Shown: positions 29,207 through 38,988 of the stretch, in pieces
Position numbering within the stretch: the first letter of the stretch is position 1
How the letters are laid out: each line of letters starts with the position of its first letter
NCBI GenBank assembly: GCA_964486335.1
Contig: CAZAMB010000017.1
Span: 35,778 to 99,777, forward strand
Source: CAZAMB01 sp964486335
GTDB lineage: Bacteria; Planctomycetota; Phycisphaerae; UBA1845
DNA: 64,000 bases
Reading direction: 5' to 3'
Program-made: the position numbers and the translations under genes
Notes under the pieces: model-generated
The model's database searches: none
What the model was told of the DNA's origin: nothing
Seen by the model: only the letters and a program-made list of their open reading frames with translations

Positions 29207-31636
29207 ATGGATCGCTACGTCTGTATTCATGGTCACTTTTACCAGCCGCCGCGGGAGAACGCATGGCTGGAGTCCGTGGAGGTCCAGGATTCCGCTCATC
29301 CTTATCACGACTGGAACGAGCGCATCACGGCCGAGTGTTACGGACCCAACGCCTGGGCGCGGATCCTTAACGGAGAAGGTCGGATCGCGCAGATCATCAA
29401 CAACTATCAGTGGATCAGCTACAACTTCGGTCCGACGCTGCTCAGTTGGCTGGAGCAACACGCACCCAAGGTGTACGCAGCCATCCTGGAGGGCGATGGG
29501 CAGAGTCGTGAGCGCTTTTCGGGGCACGGTTCGGCCATCGCGCAGGCCTACAACCACATGATCCTGCCGCTGGCGAATCGTCGCGACAAACAAACCCAGA
29601 TCGTCTGGGGCATTCGCGACTTTGAACATCGGTTCCAGCGTCCGGCGGAAGGGATGTGGCTTGCCGAGACGGCGGTCGATCTGGAAACGCTGGATGTCAT
29701 GGCCGAACTCGGATTGAAGTATTCGATTCTGTCTCCCTATCAGGCGGCGCGCTTTCGGAAGATCGGTTCACGGCATTGGCGCGACGGGACGGGCGGAAAG
29801 ATTGATCCTTCGAGGCCTTATCTGATCAAGCTTCCTTCAAAGCGGGACATGGTTGTTTTTTTCTACGATGGACTCATATCAAAGGCCGTGGCGTTTGAAA
29901 AACTGCTGGACAACGGCGAAGGATTCGCGCATCGATTGGTGAGCGGATTCGACGACCAGCGGGATTGGCCGCAACTGATGCACATCGCGACGGACGGCGA
30001 AAGTTACGGGCATCACCATCGCGGCGGAGAAATGGCGCTGGCCTATGCACTGCATCACATCGAGACGAACCATCTGGCCAAGCTGACCAACTACGGCGAG
30101 TACCTGGAGAAACACCCGCCGGATCATCAGGCCGAGATCGTAGAGAACACGGCCTGGAGTTGCGTGCATGGCGTGGGGCGCTGGGAACGTGATTGCGGAT
30201 GCAATTCTGGAGGACGGGACGGTTGGAACCAGTCCTGGCGAGAGCCGCTACGGTCGGCGTTGAACTGGCTTCGGGACGAACTGGCCGGACCGTTCGAGCA
30301 GCGAGCCAAGGATGTACTGAAAGATCCGTGGGCGGCTCGAGATGAATACATCCATTTGATTCTGGACCGCGGTGACGAATCGCAGAAGCGCTTCTTTGAG
30401 CGACACGCCGCGGGTGTACTTTCAGATGATCAGGTCGTTGACGCCCTGCGATTGCTGGAACTTCAGCGGCATGCCATGCTGATGTTCACAAGTTGTGGCT
30501 GGTTTTTCGACGAGATTTCGGGACTGGAAACGGTTCAGGTGCTCCAATACGCCGCTCGCGCCATTCAGCTCGCCGAAGAAGTCCTCGACCTTCAACTGGA
30601 ATCGGCTTTTCTAGAGCGCCTCGAAGCCGCGCGCAGCAATATCGCGGAGTTTGAAAACGGAAGAAAGATCTACGAAATGTGGATCAAGCCGGCGCGGGTC
30701 GATCTTCGACGACTCGGCGTGCATTTTGCATTCAGCAGTCTATTTGACAGCTACAGCGAGGTCGCCACCGTACATTCGTATGATATTCGACGGGAGCGCC
30801 ATGAGCTTTCGGAGGTGGGCAAGACGCGGTTCCTTTTGGGCCGCGCGGAGTTTTCTTCGCGCATCACGCGTGCCCGCACAACCTTGAGCTATGCGGTTTT
30901 GCACATGGGTGATCACAGCCTGGTCGGCGGTGTTCGCGAGTTTCAAGGCGAAGAGGCCTTTGAATCGCTCCGTGCGCAAGCGATGGCGTTGTATCAGCGA
31001 GCCGACTTCGGCGGACTCATGGCCTTTCTCAATGAGCAGTTCGGCGCGTCGATCTATTCTCTTGCCACTCTGTTTCGAGACGAACAGCGGAGAGTCGTCG
31101 GTCGCATCGTCGAGGATCGCGTGGCCGAAATGCAGACCCAGCTTCGGCATCTCTTTGAGAACAACGCGCCGTTGCTTCGCTTCCTGGTCGATCATTCGCT
31201 CCCGTTGCCAAGGGCGTTTCTTTCCGTGGCGGAGTCGGTTTTGAACGCGGAGCTTTGTGCGGCTTTGGGCGCACCGGACCCCGATCTCAAACGAGCGGCC
31301 TCGCTTTGGGCGGAGACAACGGCGTGTCCGGGCGTTCACCTGGATGTCGAAACGCTGGGATTCGTTCTCGGCGACGCGCTGCGGGGCGCGATGGAGCGAT
31401 TGTCCGTTGAACCGTGCAACGCTGAGTTGCTCACGAACTGTCATGCCATTGCGGAGTTCGTCCGCGAGACGTCGCTTCCGGTGAACCTCGCGGAGTCTCA
31501 AAACCTGTACGATCGAATCCGGCGTTCGGAGACGAGCCAGCGCCGAACGGCGGCAGTCGCAGGAGACTCGGGCACCAGCGAGTGGTGTCGGCAGTTTGAC
31601 GCGCTGGGTGAGAAATTCCATTTCAGGACGGCCTAA
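29207..31636 (+). CDS. Glycoside hydrolase family 57 protein with DUF3536
   Basis: An 809-residue GH57-type protein; the C-terminal half fits the DUF3536 extension. The opening CIHGHFYQPPRE is the family's first conserved region. Later motifs are GMWLAETAVDLETLD, whose Glu is the likely nucleophile, and HIATDGESYGHHHRGGE, whose Asp is the likely acid/base. GH57 enzymes act on alpha-glucans as amylases, branching enzymes or amylopullulanases; which activity applies here is not known. Since this operon has no glgX-type debranching enzyme, it may supply debranching or chain trimming. GGGAGGG precedes the ATG, which follows the treZ stop directly. No signal peptide, so it should be cytoplasmic. 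Confidence 0.87.
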   Translation: MDRYVCIHGHFYQPPRENAWLESVEVQDSAHPYHDWNERITAECYGPNAWARILNGEGRIAQIINNYQWISYNFGPTLLSWLEQHAPKVYAAILEGDGQSRERFSGHGSAIAQAYNHMILPLANRRDKQTQIVWGIRDFEHRFQRPAEGMWLAETAVDLETLDVMAELGLKYSILSPYQAARFRKIGSRHWRDGTGGKIDPSRPYLIKLPSKRDMVVFFYDGLISKAVAFEKLLDNGEGFAHRLVSGFDDQRDWPQLMHIATDGESYGHHHRGGEMALAYALHHIETNHLAKLTNYGEYLEKHPPDHQAEIVENTAWSCVHGVGRWERDCGCNSGGRDGWNQSWREPLRSALNWLRDELAGPFEQRAKDVLKDPWAARDEYIHLILDRGDESQKRFFERHAAGVLSDDQVVDALRLLELQRHAMLMFTSCGWFFDEISGLETVQVLQYAARAIQLAEEVLDLQLESAFLERLEAARSNIAEFENGRKIYEMWIKPARVDLRRLGVHFAFSSLFDSYSEVATVHSYDIRRERHELSEVGKTRFLLGRAEFSSRITRARTTLSYAVLHMGDHSLVGGVREFQGEEAFESLRAQAMALYQRADFGGLMAFLNEQFGASIYSLATLFRDEQRRVVGRIVEDRVAEMQTQLRHLFENNAPLLRFLVDHSLPLPRAFLSVAESVLNAELCAALGAPDPDLKRAASLWAETTACPGVHLDVETLGFVLGDALRGAMERLSVEPCNAELLTNCHAIAEFVRETSLPVNLAESQNLYDRIRRSETSQRRTAAVAGDSGTSEWCRQFDALGEKFHFRTA

Positions 31637-31639
31637 CGC

Positions 31640-34294
31640 ATGGCAACTGAGCTGGTGGCAACCTACCGAGTGCAGTTGCACGCGGGATTCGATTTCGAAG
31701 CCGCCGCATCGATCGTCGACTATCTGGCGGAATTGGGCGTCAGTCACCTCTATTGTTCACCGTGCTTGCAGGCCGCTACGGGCAGCACGCATGGTTACGA
31801 TGTCGTTGACCCGACCCGAGTAAACTCGGAGCTGGGCGGCGAAGCCGGGTTTGCTCGATTGTGCGGGGCGCTGGATCGCGCTGGGATGGGTCTGGTGCTC
31901 GACATCGTGCCCAACCATATGGCGATCGGCGGGCGCGAGAACTCGTGGTGGTGGGACGTGCTGGAGAACGGACCGGCCAGCCTGTACGCGGGGCACTTCG
32001 ACGTGGACTGGGACCCGCCCGAGAACAAATTTCGCAATCTGATCCAGCTTCCGATTCTGGGCGATCGATATGGCCGAATCCTGGAGTCTTGTGAGCTCAA
32101 GGTGCTGCGGACCGGCGGCGCGTTCGTGCTTCGCTACCACGATCATGAATTGCCGGTTGCTCCTCGTTCTCTTGAAGGACTGCTCCGCGCCGCCGACGAG
32201 CGATTGAAATGCAAAGAACTTGTTTTTCTGGCCGATGCGTTCGAGCGGCTTCCTCGGCCCACACAAACCGATCCGGTCAGCCTCCGGCAACGGCACCGCG
32301 ACAAGGAAGTGCTCCGCGACCTGCTGGAGCGGCTTTGCCGCGAGCGGTCGGAGGTCGCCGACGCGATCGATGGCGTGCTGGCCGAATGGAATCAGTCTCC
32401 CGAATTGATGCATGCGTTTTTGCAGCGGCAGAACTATCGGGTCGCTTATTGGCGAAACTCGGAGCGAGAGCTCGGCTATCGCCGGTTCTTCGATATCAAC
32501 TCGTTGATCGGATTGCGCGTTGAGAACAAGCAAGTGTTCAGGGACACGCATGACGTCATTCTTCGATGGGTCAATGAGGGCAAAGTGGACGGCCTCCGTG
32601 TCGATCACGTCGACGGGCTTCGTGACCCCGCCGTGTATCTCAACCGACTGCGCGAGGCTGCTCCTCAAGCATGGATCGTCGTCGAAAAGATTCTTCAAAC
32701 AAATGAAACGCTTCCCGGTAGTTGGCCGATTGCGGGGACGACGGGATATGACTTTCTCAATCTGGTTGGCGGCTTGTTCATTCATCCTGACGGAGAGGAT
32801 CCGCTGACGAGGTTTTATGCGGAGTTTACGGGTGAAAAAACGGACTTCGATGAGATCTCGCAGGGTCGCAAGATTCACATGCTCAGCACGAGCTTGGGTT
32901 CGGACGTCAACCGGCTGACGACTCTACTCGTCGATATTGCCGCAAACCGAGCCGATTCGCAGGACTTCACGCGACACGAATTGCACGAAGCGTTGCGGGC
33001 GATGCTGGCCGAGTTTCCCGTCTATCGCACGTATGTCGCGCCCGACGCGCCGACTCCGACGGATCGGGACGCCGCCTACATTCAGCAGGCCGCGTCCTCG
33101 GCGCAGCGTCGCCGGCCTGATCTCGATGGAGCATTGTTCGCCTATCTCAGCGACCTGTTGAACGGACGGTTTCAGGGCGAACAGGAGATGGAGTTTGTTT
33201 TGCGGTTTCAGCAGTTGTCCGCTCCGTCGATGGCCAAGGGCGTCGAGGACACGTCGTTCTACTGCTTCAATCGGTTCGTCGCGTTGAACGAGGTGGGTGG
33301 CGCGCCGGAGCATTTTGGAATCACGGTCGAGCAGTTTCACGAAGCCTGCGCCCAGATGCAGCAACATTGGCCCGCGACCATGCTGGCGACATCCACGCAT
33401 GACACCAAGCGGAGCGAGGATGTTCGCGCGCGATTGGCGTTGCTCTCAGAGATTCCCGCACAATGGCGTGAGGCCGTTCGCCGCTGGGCCGCCCGGAACG
33501 AGCGACACAAGACAGGCGACTTTCCGGATAGGAACGCCGAATACCTGCTCTATCAGTCGTTGGTCGGCGCCTGGCCGATCAGCGTTGAACGAATGACGGC
33601 GTATATGCAAAAGGCTGTCCGCGAGTCCAAGCAGTTCACGTCGTGGACGGAGCAACACGCTGAGTATGAGAACGCGTTGTCTCGTTTCGTGGAGCAGATT
33701 CTGAAGGACGCGGTGTTCCTCAAGGACATGGAGGCGTTCGTCAGGCCGTTGGTTCTGCCGGGTCGAGTCAATTCGCTCGCGCAAGCGTTCGTCAAGCTGA
33801 CCGCGCCCGGCATTCCGGACATTTATCAGGGAACGGAGCTTTGGGATTTGAGTCTGGTGGACCCGGATAATCGCCGCCCCGTGAACTATTCGATTCGGCG
33901 CCGCATGCTTGGGCACGAGGGTTTGGGACCGCCGAAGCTGAGCGACCGTTGGGACGACGACGGATTTTCGAAACTGTGGTTGATTCGTCGGGTACTGGAT
34001 GTACGTCGGAGGTTTCCGCATGCGTTCGGCAAGGACGGCGACTATCGGCCGCTTGTGACGCAGGGGTCGAGCCGGCAACACATGGTGGCATTTGTCCGCG
34101 GCGGGCTGGTGGCGATGGTTGTGCCTCGTCTGGGGCTTCACGTCGACCATCGCCGGTTGGAAACGACCGTCGAACTGCCGCCGGGCCAATGGCGAAATGA
34201 ACTGACCAGCGCGACAAATGACGGCGGGAAACAACCTCTTGGCTCGCTGCTGGCGGACTTTCCGGTGGCACTCTTGGTCGCCGTCCGCAATTGA
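31640..34294 (+). CDS. treY: Malto-oligosyltrehalose synthase
   Basis: TreY isomerises the reducing-end alpha-1,4 bond of a malto-oligosaccharide to the alpha,alpha-1,1 bond of trehalose. It is an 884-residue GH13_26 enzyme. Motifs include ATYRVQLHAGFDFEAAA at the N-terminus, GSTHGYDVVDP, DIVPNHMA, the nucleophile Asp322 in LRVDHVDGLRDP, acid/base Glu349 in IVVEKIL, and Asp588 in STHDTKRSED. It is the last gene of the operon, 3 bp after the GH57 stop. With treZ it forms the TreYZ route from glucan to trehalose, opposite in direction to glgE/treS. Confidence 0.95.
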   Translation: MATELVATYRVQLHAGFDFEAAASIVDYLAELGVSHLYCSPCLQAATGSTHGYDVVDPTRVNSELGGEAGFARLCGALDRAGMGLVLDIVPNHMAIGGRENSWWWDVLENGPASLYAGHFDVDWDPPENKFRNLIQLPILGDRYGRILESCELKVLRTGGAFVLRYHDHELPVAPRSLEGLLRAADERLKCKELVFLADAFERLPRPTQTDPVSLRQRHRDKEVLRDLLERLCRERSEVADAIDGVLAEWNQSPELMHAFLQRQNYRVAYWRNSERELGYRRFFDINSLIGLRVENKQVFRDTHDVILRWVNEGKVDGLRVDHVDGLRDPAVYLNRLREAAPQAWIVVEKILQTNETLPGSWPIAGTTGYDFLNLVGGLFIHPDGEDPLTRFYAEFTGEKTDFDEISQGRKIHMLSTSLGSDVNRLTTLLVDIAANRADSQDFTRHELHEALRAMLAEFPVYRTYVAPDAPTPTDRDAAYIQQAASSAQRRRPDLDGALFAYLSDLLNGRFQGEQEMEFVLRFQQLSAPSMAKGVEDTSFYCFNRFVALNEVGGAPEHFGITVEQFHEACAQMQQHWPATMLATSTHDTKRSEDVRARLALLSEIPAQWREAVRRWAARNERHKTGDFPDRNAEYLLYQSLVGAWPISVERMTAYMQKAVRESKQFTSWTEQHAEYENALSRFVEQILKDAVFLKDMEAFVRPLVLPGRVNSLAQAFVKLTAPGIPDIYQGTELWDLSLVDPDNRRPVNYSIRRRMLGHEGLGPPKLSDRWDDDGFSKLWLIRRVLDVRRRFPHAFGKDGDYRPLVTQGSSRQHMVAFVRGGLVAMVVPRLGLHVDHRRLETTVELPPGQWRNELTSATNDGGKQPLGSLLADFPVALLVAVRN

Positions 34295-34398
34295 CGTCGC
34301 AAGGCACTCGCTATCCTGAGATCACCGATTCCGTCTCCTCCGCCCACAACCGGAAAGGGGCGTCAGGTCATGGGATGCGCCCAAAATACCTTTGCTGG

Positions 34399-36246
34399 TC
34401 AGGTTCGCTGCTCGCGGCGGACCTCGGAGAAAGAACCCGGGGGCGGCGTGATCGGCGGATGTCCGACGATCTCGCAGGCACGGTTCAGTGCCGCGGCGAT
34501 ATTGCCGAACATGTTTTCCATACCCAGAACCTTGTCGAAGCCAACGGAAAGAAATGCCGACAGCGGCTGGGCATGGACGCCCGACAGCAGCAGCGTCGTT
34601 CCTTGTGCCCTGCACTTCTTGTGAAACTCCTCGAGGGCATGCAATCCTGTCGCGTCGATCGCCGGCACGCGGCGCATCCGCAGGATGAACACCTTCGGCG
34701 GTTTCTCCAGTCCGCGAAGCGTATCTTGCAATCGATCGGCCACGCCGAAAAAGAACGGGCCGTTGACCTCATACACTTCGACGCCCGGAGGAATGGTCCA
34801 GCGAGCGATCGCATTTGGATCGGCATTGTCGGATTCATCATCGTCGCTCGTGCCGTTGCCGGTTAGCGCACTGATGTTGGACACGGCGGCCATTCGCTTC
34901 ATGAAGAGCATCGACGCCAGCACCATTCCCACGCCCACCGCGATCGTCAGGTCGGTGAGCACCGTAAGGCCGAACGTCGTAAGCAGCACGGCGATGTCGC
35001 TTTTCGGTGCTTTCAGAAGGTATCGGAAGTGATCGATTTCGCTCATGTTCCACGACACCATGAGCAGGACCGCCGCCAGCGTGGCGAGCGGGATTGTGCT
35101 CGCCAAAGGCGCAAGTAACGCCATGACCGCCAGAAGGGTCAGCGCGTGAACCATACCCGCCAAGGGCGTTTTTCCGCCGCTCTTGACGTTGGCCGTGGTT
35201 CGAGCAATCGCGCCGGTGGCGGGAATGCCGCCGAACATCACCGAGCCGATGTTGGCCACCCCCTGAGCGACCAGTTCGCAATCGGCCTTGTGGCGTCTGC
35301 CGGTCATGCCGTCGGCCACCACCGCCGACAGAAGCGACTCGATGGCGGCGAGGATGGCGATCGTCGTGGCTTCGGGGATCAGATTCCGCGCCAATTCAAA
35401 GCTGAACGGCGGGAGGTGCGGCGTGGGCAGCGTTCTGGGAATCTCCCCGTAGCGGGATCCGATCGTCTCGACGGGGAGCTTGAACAGATGCACGGCCAGT
35501 GAACCGACGATGACGGCAACGATTCCCCACGGCAGCCGGGGAGCGACCTTTCGAACGATGATGAGAAGTGCCAGGGAACCGGCACCGACACCGAGCGTGG
35601 TCGGATTCCACGTATTGACATGTTCGCCGTAGGCGCGCCATTTTTCCAGAAACTCAGCCGGAACGCCGCCCATCTGTAAACCGAACAGATCTTTGATCTG
35701 CGATGATGCAATGATGATCGCGATGCCCGAGGTAAAACCGGTGGTTACCGGATAGGGAATGTATTTGATGGCCGCACCGATGCCGGAGACGCCCATGATA
35801 ATGATGATCCCGCCGGCCATGAAGGTGGCCGTGGCGAGTCCGGCGTATCCGTGATGCGAGGCGATGCTGTAAACTATGACGATGAACGCGCCGGTAGGGC
35901 CGCCAATCTGCACACGACTGCCGCCCAGCGCCGAAATCAGGAACCCGGCGATGACGGCGGTATACAATCCCATGGCGGGTGGCGAGACGCCGGCGGCGGC
36001 GGCGACATCGGCCGGAATGGACGCGATTCCAAAGGCCATTGCCAACGGAAGGGCAATGATCCCCACGGTAAGGCCCGCGAGGACGTCGGAGACTATCTTG
36101 CCAAGGTCGTAACCTTCCCGAAGGCATACGATCGATTTTGGAACCAGTCGAGATACCGTTGAACACCTCCCGTCGGCAAACCGAAACGCTATCGGCCGAT
36201 TAGGTAAGATGTCTGTAGTGCTTGTCCCCTTGGATTGCAACGACAC
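34399..36246 (-). CDS. SulP-family anion transporter with STAS domain
   Basis: A 615-residue SulP (SLC26-type) transporter. About ten to twelve hydrophobic segments span roughly residues 45-450, with the family motifs VLAGLTVGIIALPLAMAFG and GPTGAFIVI. A cytoplasmic STAS domain occupies about 480-590 (MRRVPAIDATGLHALEEFHKK, the Asp-Ala-Thr/Ser-Gly signature). Substrates in bacteria are sulfate, bicarbonate or dicarboxylates and cannot be told here. The start is uncertain: the GTG at 36246 gives about 35 extra N-terminal residues compared with most members. It lies downstream of the ABC/adaptor pair but is separated from it by a repeat element. Confidence 0.9.
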   Translation of the reverse strand: MSLQSKGTSTTDILPNRPIAFRFADGRCSTVSRLVPKSIVCLREGYDLGKIVSDVLAGLTVGIIALPLAMAFGIASIPADVAAAAGVSPPAMGLYTAVIAGFLISALGGSRVQIGGPTGAFIVIVYSIASHHGYAGLATATFMAGGIIIIMGVSGIGAAIKYIPYPVTTGFTSGIAIIIASSQIKDLFGLQMGGVPAEFLEKWRAYGEHVNTWNPTTLGVGAGSLALLIIVRKVAPRLPWGIVAVIVGSLAVHLFKLPVETIGSRYGEIPRTLPTPHLPPFSFELARNLIPEATTIAILAAIESLLSAVVADGMTGRRHKADCELVAQGVANIGSVMFGGIPATGAIARTTANVKSGGKTPLAGMVHALTLLAVMALLAPLASTIPLATLAAVLLMVSWNMSEIDHFRYLLKAPKSDIAVLLTTFGLTVLTDLTIAVGVGMVLASMLFMKRMAAVSNISALTGNGTSDDDESDNADPNAIARWTIPPGVEVYEVNGPFFFGVADRLQDTLRGLEKPPKVFILRMRRVPAIDATGLHALEEFHKKCRAQGTTLLLSGVHAQPLSAFLSVGFDKVLGMENMFGNIAAALNRACEIVGHPPITPPPGSFSEVRREQRT

Positions 36247-36296
36247 ATCGCGAACGCCCGTGAGGACCGCGTATCGACGGTGCCGGTTCCTAAAAC

Positions 36297-36410
36297 CTAT
36301 TCCAAGACCGAACCACCGGACCTCGCGGAGAAGTCAAAATCGGATGACGTTACCGGGAATTCGAGGCTCCGCGCGAACTGAATTTCGCGGCTCGCAGGGT
36401 CTTGGAATAC
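36297..36410 (+). repeat. ~112-bp dispersed element, divergent copy 3
   Basis: It is bounded by ctattccaagacc and ggtcttggaatac. With flanking bases the ends form a 19-bp inverted repeat (taaaacctattccaagacc at 36291-36309; ggtcttggaatacgtttta at 36398-36416) with one mismatch. The inner core gcgcgaactgaatttcgcgg matches the other copies. The right end supplies the TAA stop codon of the neighbouring ABC ATPase gene. Confidence 0.65.
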
Positions 36411-36413
36411 GTT

Positions 36414-37145
36414 TTACTCAGCAACCATGGCCGGGCGTGCCGGTCGGCGGCTGCCGGTTTCGGTTCGCAAGTCTTCCACGACGAGTCCGTCTCGAAGGGT
36501 GATCTGACGATCGCATCGGGCGGAGACGGACGGCTCGTGGGTGACCATGACAATGGTTTTGCCGTTGTCATGCAGGCGGTCGAAAATGGAGAGGATCATC
36601 TCGCCCGTTGCGGTGTCGAGGTTTCCGGTGGGCTCGTCGGCGAGCAGGATCAGCGGATCGTTGATGAGCGCTCGAGCGATGGCGGCGCGCTGCTGCTGAC
36701 CGCCGGAGAGTTCATTGGGTCGGTGGTGGCCGCGATCGCCGAGGCCGACCATGGCAATCAGCTCGCGCGCTTTTTCGCGGCGCAACTGCGGATTCACACC
36801 TTGATAGAACAACGGCACTTCGAGGTTCTCAAGAATGGTAAGCTGTGCAATCAAGTTGAAACTCTGAAAGACGAATCCAATCATCCGGCCGCGCACGTCC
36901 GACAGCTCGTCGTCGTCCATCATCGATACGTCGGTTTCGCCGAGCAGATAGGTTCCCGACGTGGGTCGATCGAGGCATCCCAGGACATTCATCAGCGTGC
37001 TCTTGCCTGATCCGCTTTGCCCGCGAATGGCAACGGACTCACCTTCCAAGAAGTCGAGAGACACGCCACGAAGCGCGCGCACGTTGACATCGCTTCCGGG
37101 CTTGCGGTAGTCCTTGGTCAAGTCTTGAACAGAAGCGATGACCAC
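36414..37145 (-). CDS. ABC transporter ATP-binding protein (MacB/LolD type)
   Basis: A 243-residue ABC ATPase with Walker A GQSGSGKST, Q-loop FQSFNL, signature LSGGQQQRAAIARAL, Walker B LILLADEPTGNLD and switch His in VTHEPS. It is closest to the MacB/LolD/FtsE-like group that works with FtsX-type permeases. The GTG at 37145 begins the family-like VIASVQDLTKDYRK; a longer frame to 37616 overlaps the upstream gene and was rejected. It starts 7 bp after the adaptor gene's stop. No permease gene is next to it. The stop codon falls in the inverted repeat of the adjacent element. Confidence 0.92.
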   Translation of the reverse strand: MVIASVQDLTKDYRKPGSDVNVRALRGVSLDFLEGESVAIRGQSGSGKSTLMNVLGCLDRPTSGTYLLGETDVSMMDDDELSDVRGRMIGFVFQSFNLIAQLTILENLEVPLFYQGVNPQLRREKARELIAMVGLGDRGHHRPNELSGGQQQRAAIARALINDPLILLADEPTGNLDTATGEMILSIFDRLHDNGKTIVMVTHEPSVSARCDRQITLRDGLVVEDLRTETGSRRPARPAMVAE

Positions 37146-37152
37146 GGGACGG

Positions 37153-38988
37153 TTACGGAGCCTTTCCGACGGTCGATCGGCCGCCTTCGGTCGGCTGGTC
37201 CTTCTTGTCGGCGGTCGATTCGGCCGCGGACGAGTCGACCTTTTCAGGCTCCTTGGAATTGGGTTTGACGTCAGAAGGCTTCGTTCCGCTTGGTTGCGGT
37301 TCATTGCCGGGTTTTGTATTGGAAGCACGATCGGCAGAGTCGCCGCGACCGCCCGGCCGGCGACCACCGGGAGTGCCGCGCCGCCCTTGAGCCTCGTTTG
37401 ACTCGCCTGTTGGGCCGGCATCGGGGATGAGCCTCCGGTATTCGTCGCCGAAGGCGAGCAAGACCCGGCGACCCGACTCAACTCCTGACGTGATCTCGGC
37501 CCATTCCGCGCCGATCGCACCGACGTCGACGACCACGGGTCGCACTTCGCCGGAGTCGCTGGCGAACAAATAGCGCTTACCAGCCTTGGCGTAGATCGCC
37601 TGAACCGGAACGGCAAGCCGATCCTGGACGGATTCGACGAGTATTTCCGCGTGGGCGGTCACGCCGGGCTTCAACGGAACGTCGGTTGGATCGAGCAGAA
37701 TTTCCGTTTCATATTCCTTCAGATCGGGATTGAGCCAGCCGCTTTGACTGTCGGCGAGCGCGGCGATCTTTCGGACGTGCCCGGAAAACGTCCGACCCGG
37801 TAATCCTTCGATGGAGACGGCGACCGGCTGGTCGGTTCGAAGCTTGTCGGTCTTGGCTTCGTGGACGCGCACAACAACCATCATCGACGAAGTGTCGGGA
37901 AGCTGGAGGAGAACCTGTCGTTCGAAGACCTCGGCGCCTTCCTTGATCTGCTGATCGTTGGACATGCCCCATCGGCCGCCGCCACCCTGATAATACACGA
38001 CAAAACCCTGGGTGGGCGCCACGATGCGGCACTTTTCTTTTTGGGTGCGCAACTTCGCCAGTTGATCCTGAATCAGGGCAAGTTCTTTTTCCTTCCCTTC
38101 GACGTTGCGAAGTTTCTTGATTTCCTCCGCGCTGGCGTTCTTTCCGACGCGGTCGGCTTCCTTGATTGCTTCTTCAACGTCCGATTGTCGTTGCTTCAGG
38201 TCGGCGACATGCGTATAGCGGTTGAGCACATCGAGCGCCATTTTGGCTTTTTCTAGCTCCCAACCAGCCTTCTTGAAGTTGAACTCGGCTTCTTCGTACT
38301 CGGTCTGCGTTGTGTAGTTCTTGGCGTAGAGCTCCTTGGACGCCTTGAAATCCTGTTCACGACGGTCCAACGAAATCTCGGCCTGGTCGATGGCAATCTG
38401 GGCGTCCTTCAAACGCTGCTCCCAATCGCCCTTTTCGTACTTATCCAGTTCCAGTCGTTTCAATTCGATCTGCAATTGCGCCTTGCGAATGTCGCTGGCG
38501 TTTTTGTCCCGCTGAATATCGAGTTCGGCCTTGGCGGCCTCGAATGCGGTGATGGCGTTGGACTCTTTGAGTTCCTCTTCACGAATGCGGTTTTCGATCT
38601 GATCGCTCGCCAGAACCACCAGAAGATCGCCTTGTTGGACGGGCGTACCCTCGGGAATGAGGCTGATGATCGTCGAACGACCTTCCACTTCGGACTTAAT
38701 GTCCGTGGATTTGGCGGCCTTGAGTTCGCCTTTTTCCTTGAGGACCACATTGAAAGTCCTTGCTTCGACAACCGCGGTCGTCGCGCCACCCGACAGGCCT
38801 GTCGTCACTTTCCCCGTAAGGGGCCGCCAAGCCACCAAGCCCAAAACGACAACCAAACCGGCTAACAACCACTTAAGCGTTCCAGACTGCTTAGCGCGGA
38901 GACCGACGGTTGTACCAACGGCCTGCCCGCGATTTGCGGGATCGCGTGGAGAGGCTTTTCTCGGATGATCGGACAGCAAGGTGGTCAT
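37153..38988 (-). CDS. HlyD/MacA-type periplasmic adaptor
   Basis: A 611-residue efflux adaptor. One N-terminal membrane helix (LKWLLAGLVVVLGLVAW, about residues 39-57) is followed by a biotinyl-lipoyl-like half domain (EGTPVQQGDLLVVLAS), a very long periplasmic coiled coil (about 130-320), the second lipoyl half (RIVAPTQGFVVYY) and beta-barrel domains. The C-terminal 110 residues are low complexity (Gly/Arg, Pro, Ser, Lys) and probably disordered. Such adaptors bridge an inner-membrane ABC or RND pump and an outer-membrane channel. The gene is divergent from korA and is followed 7 bp later by its ATPase. Confidence 0.9.
   Translation of the reverse strand: MTTLLSDHPRKASPRDPANRGQAVGTTVGLRAKQSGTLKWLLAGLVVVLGLVAWRPLTGKVTTGLSGGATTAVVEARTFNVVLKEKGELKAAKSTDIKSEVEGRSTIISLIPEGTPVQQGDLLVVLASDQIENRIREEELKESNAITAFEAAKAELDIQRDKNASDIRKAQLQIELKRLELDKYEKGDWEQRLKDAQIAIDQAEISLDRREQDFKASKELYAKNYTTQTEYEEAEFNFKKAGWELEKAKMALDVLNRYTHVADLKQRQSDVEEAIKEADRVGKNASAEEIKKLRNVEGKEKELALIQDQLAKLRTQKEKCRIVAPTQGFVVYYQGGGGRWGMSNDQQIKEGAEVFERQVLLQLPDTSSMMVVVRVHEAKTDKLRTDQPVAVSIEGLPGRTFSGHVRKIAALADSQSGWLNPDLKEYETEILLDPTDVPLKPGVTAHAEILVESVQDRLAVPVQAIYAKAGKRYLFASDSGEVRPVVVDVGAIGAEWAEITSGVESGRRVLLAFGDEYRRLIPDAGPTGESNEAQGRRGTPGGRRPGGRGDSADRASNTKPGNEPQPSGTKPSDVKPNSKEPEKVDSSAAESTADKKDQPTEGGRSTVGKAP

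Noticed and set aside
34295..34398. Rho-independent terminator between treY and the SulP gene
   Set aside because: A weak ggggcg/cgcccc pairing exists but the loop is long and no T-run follows.
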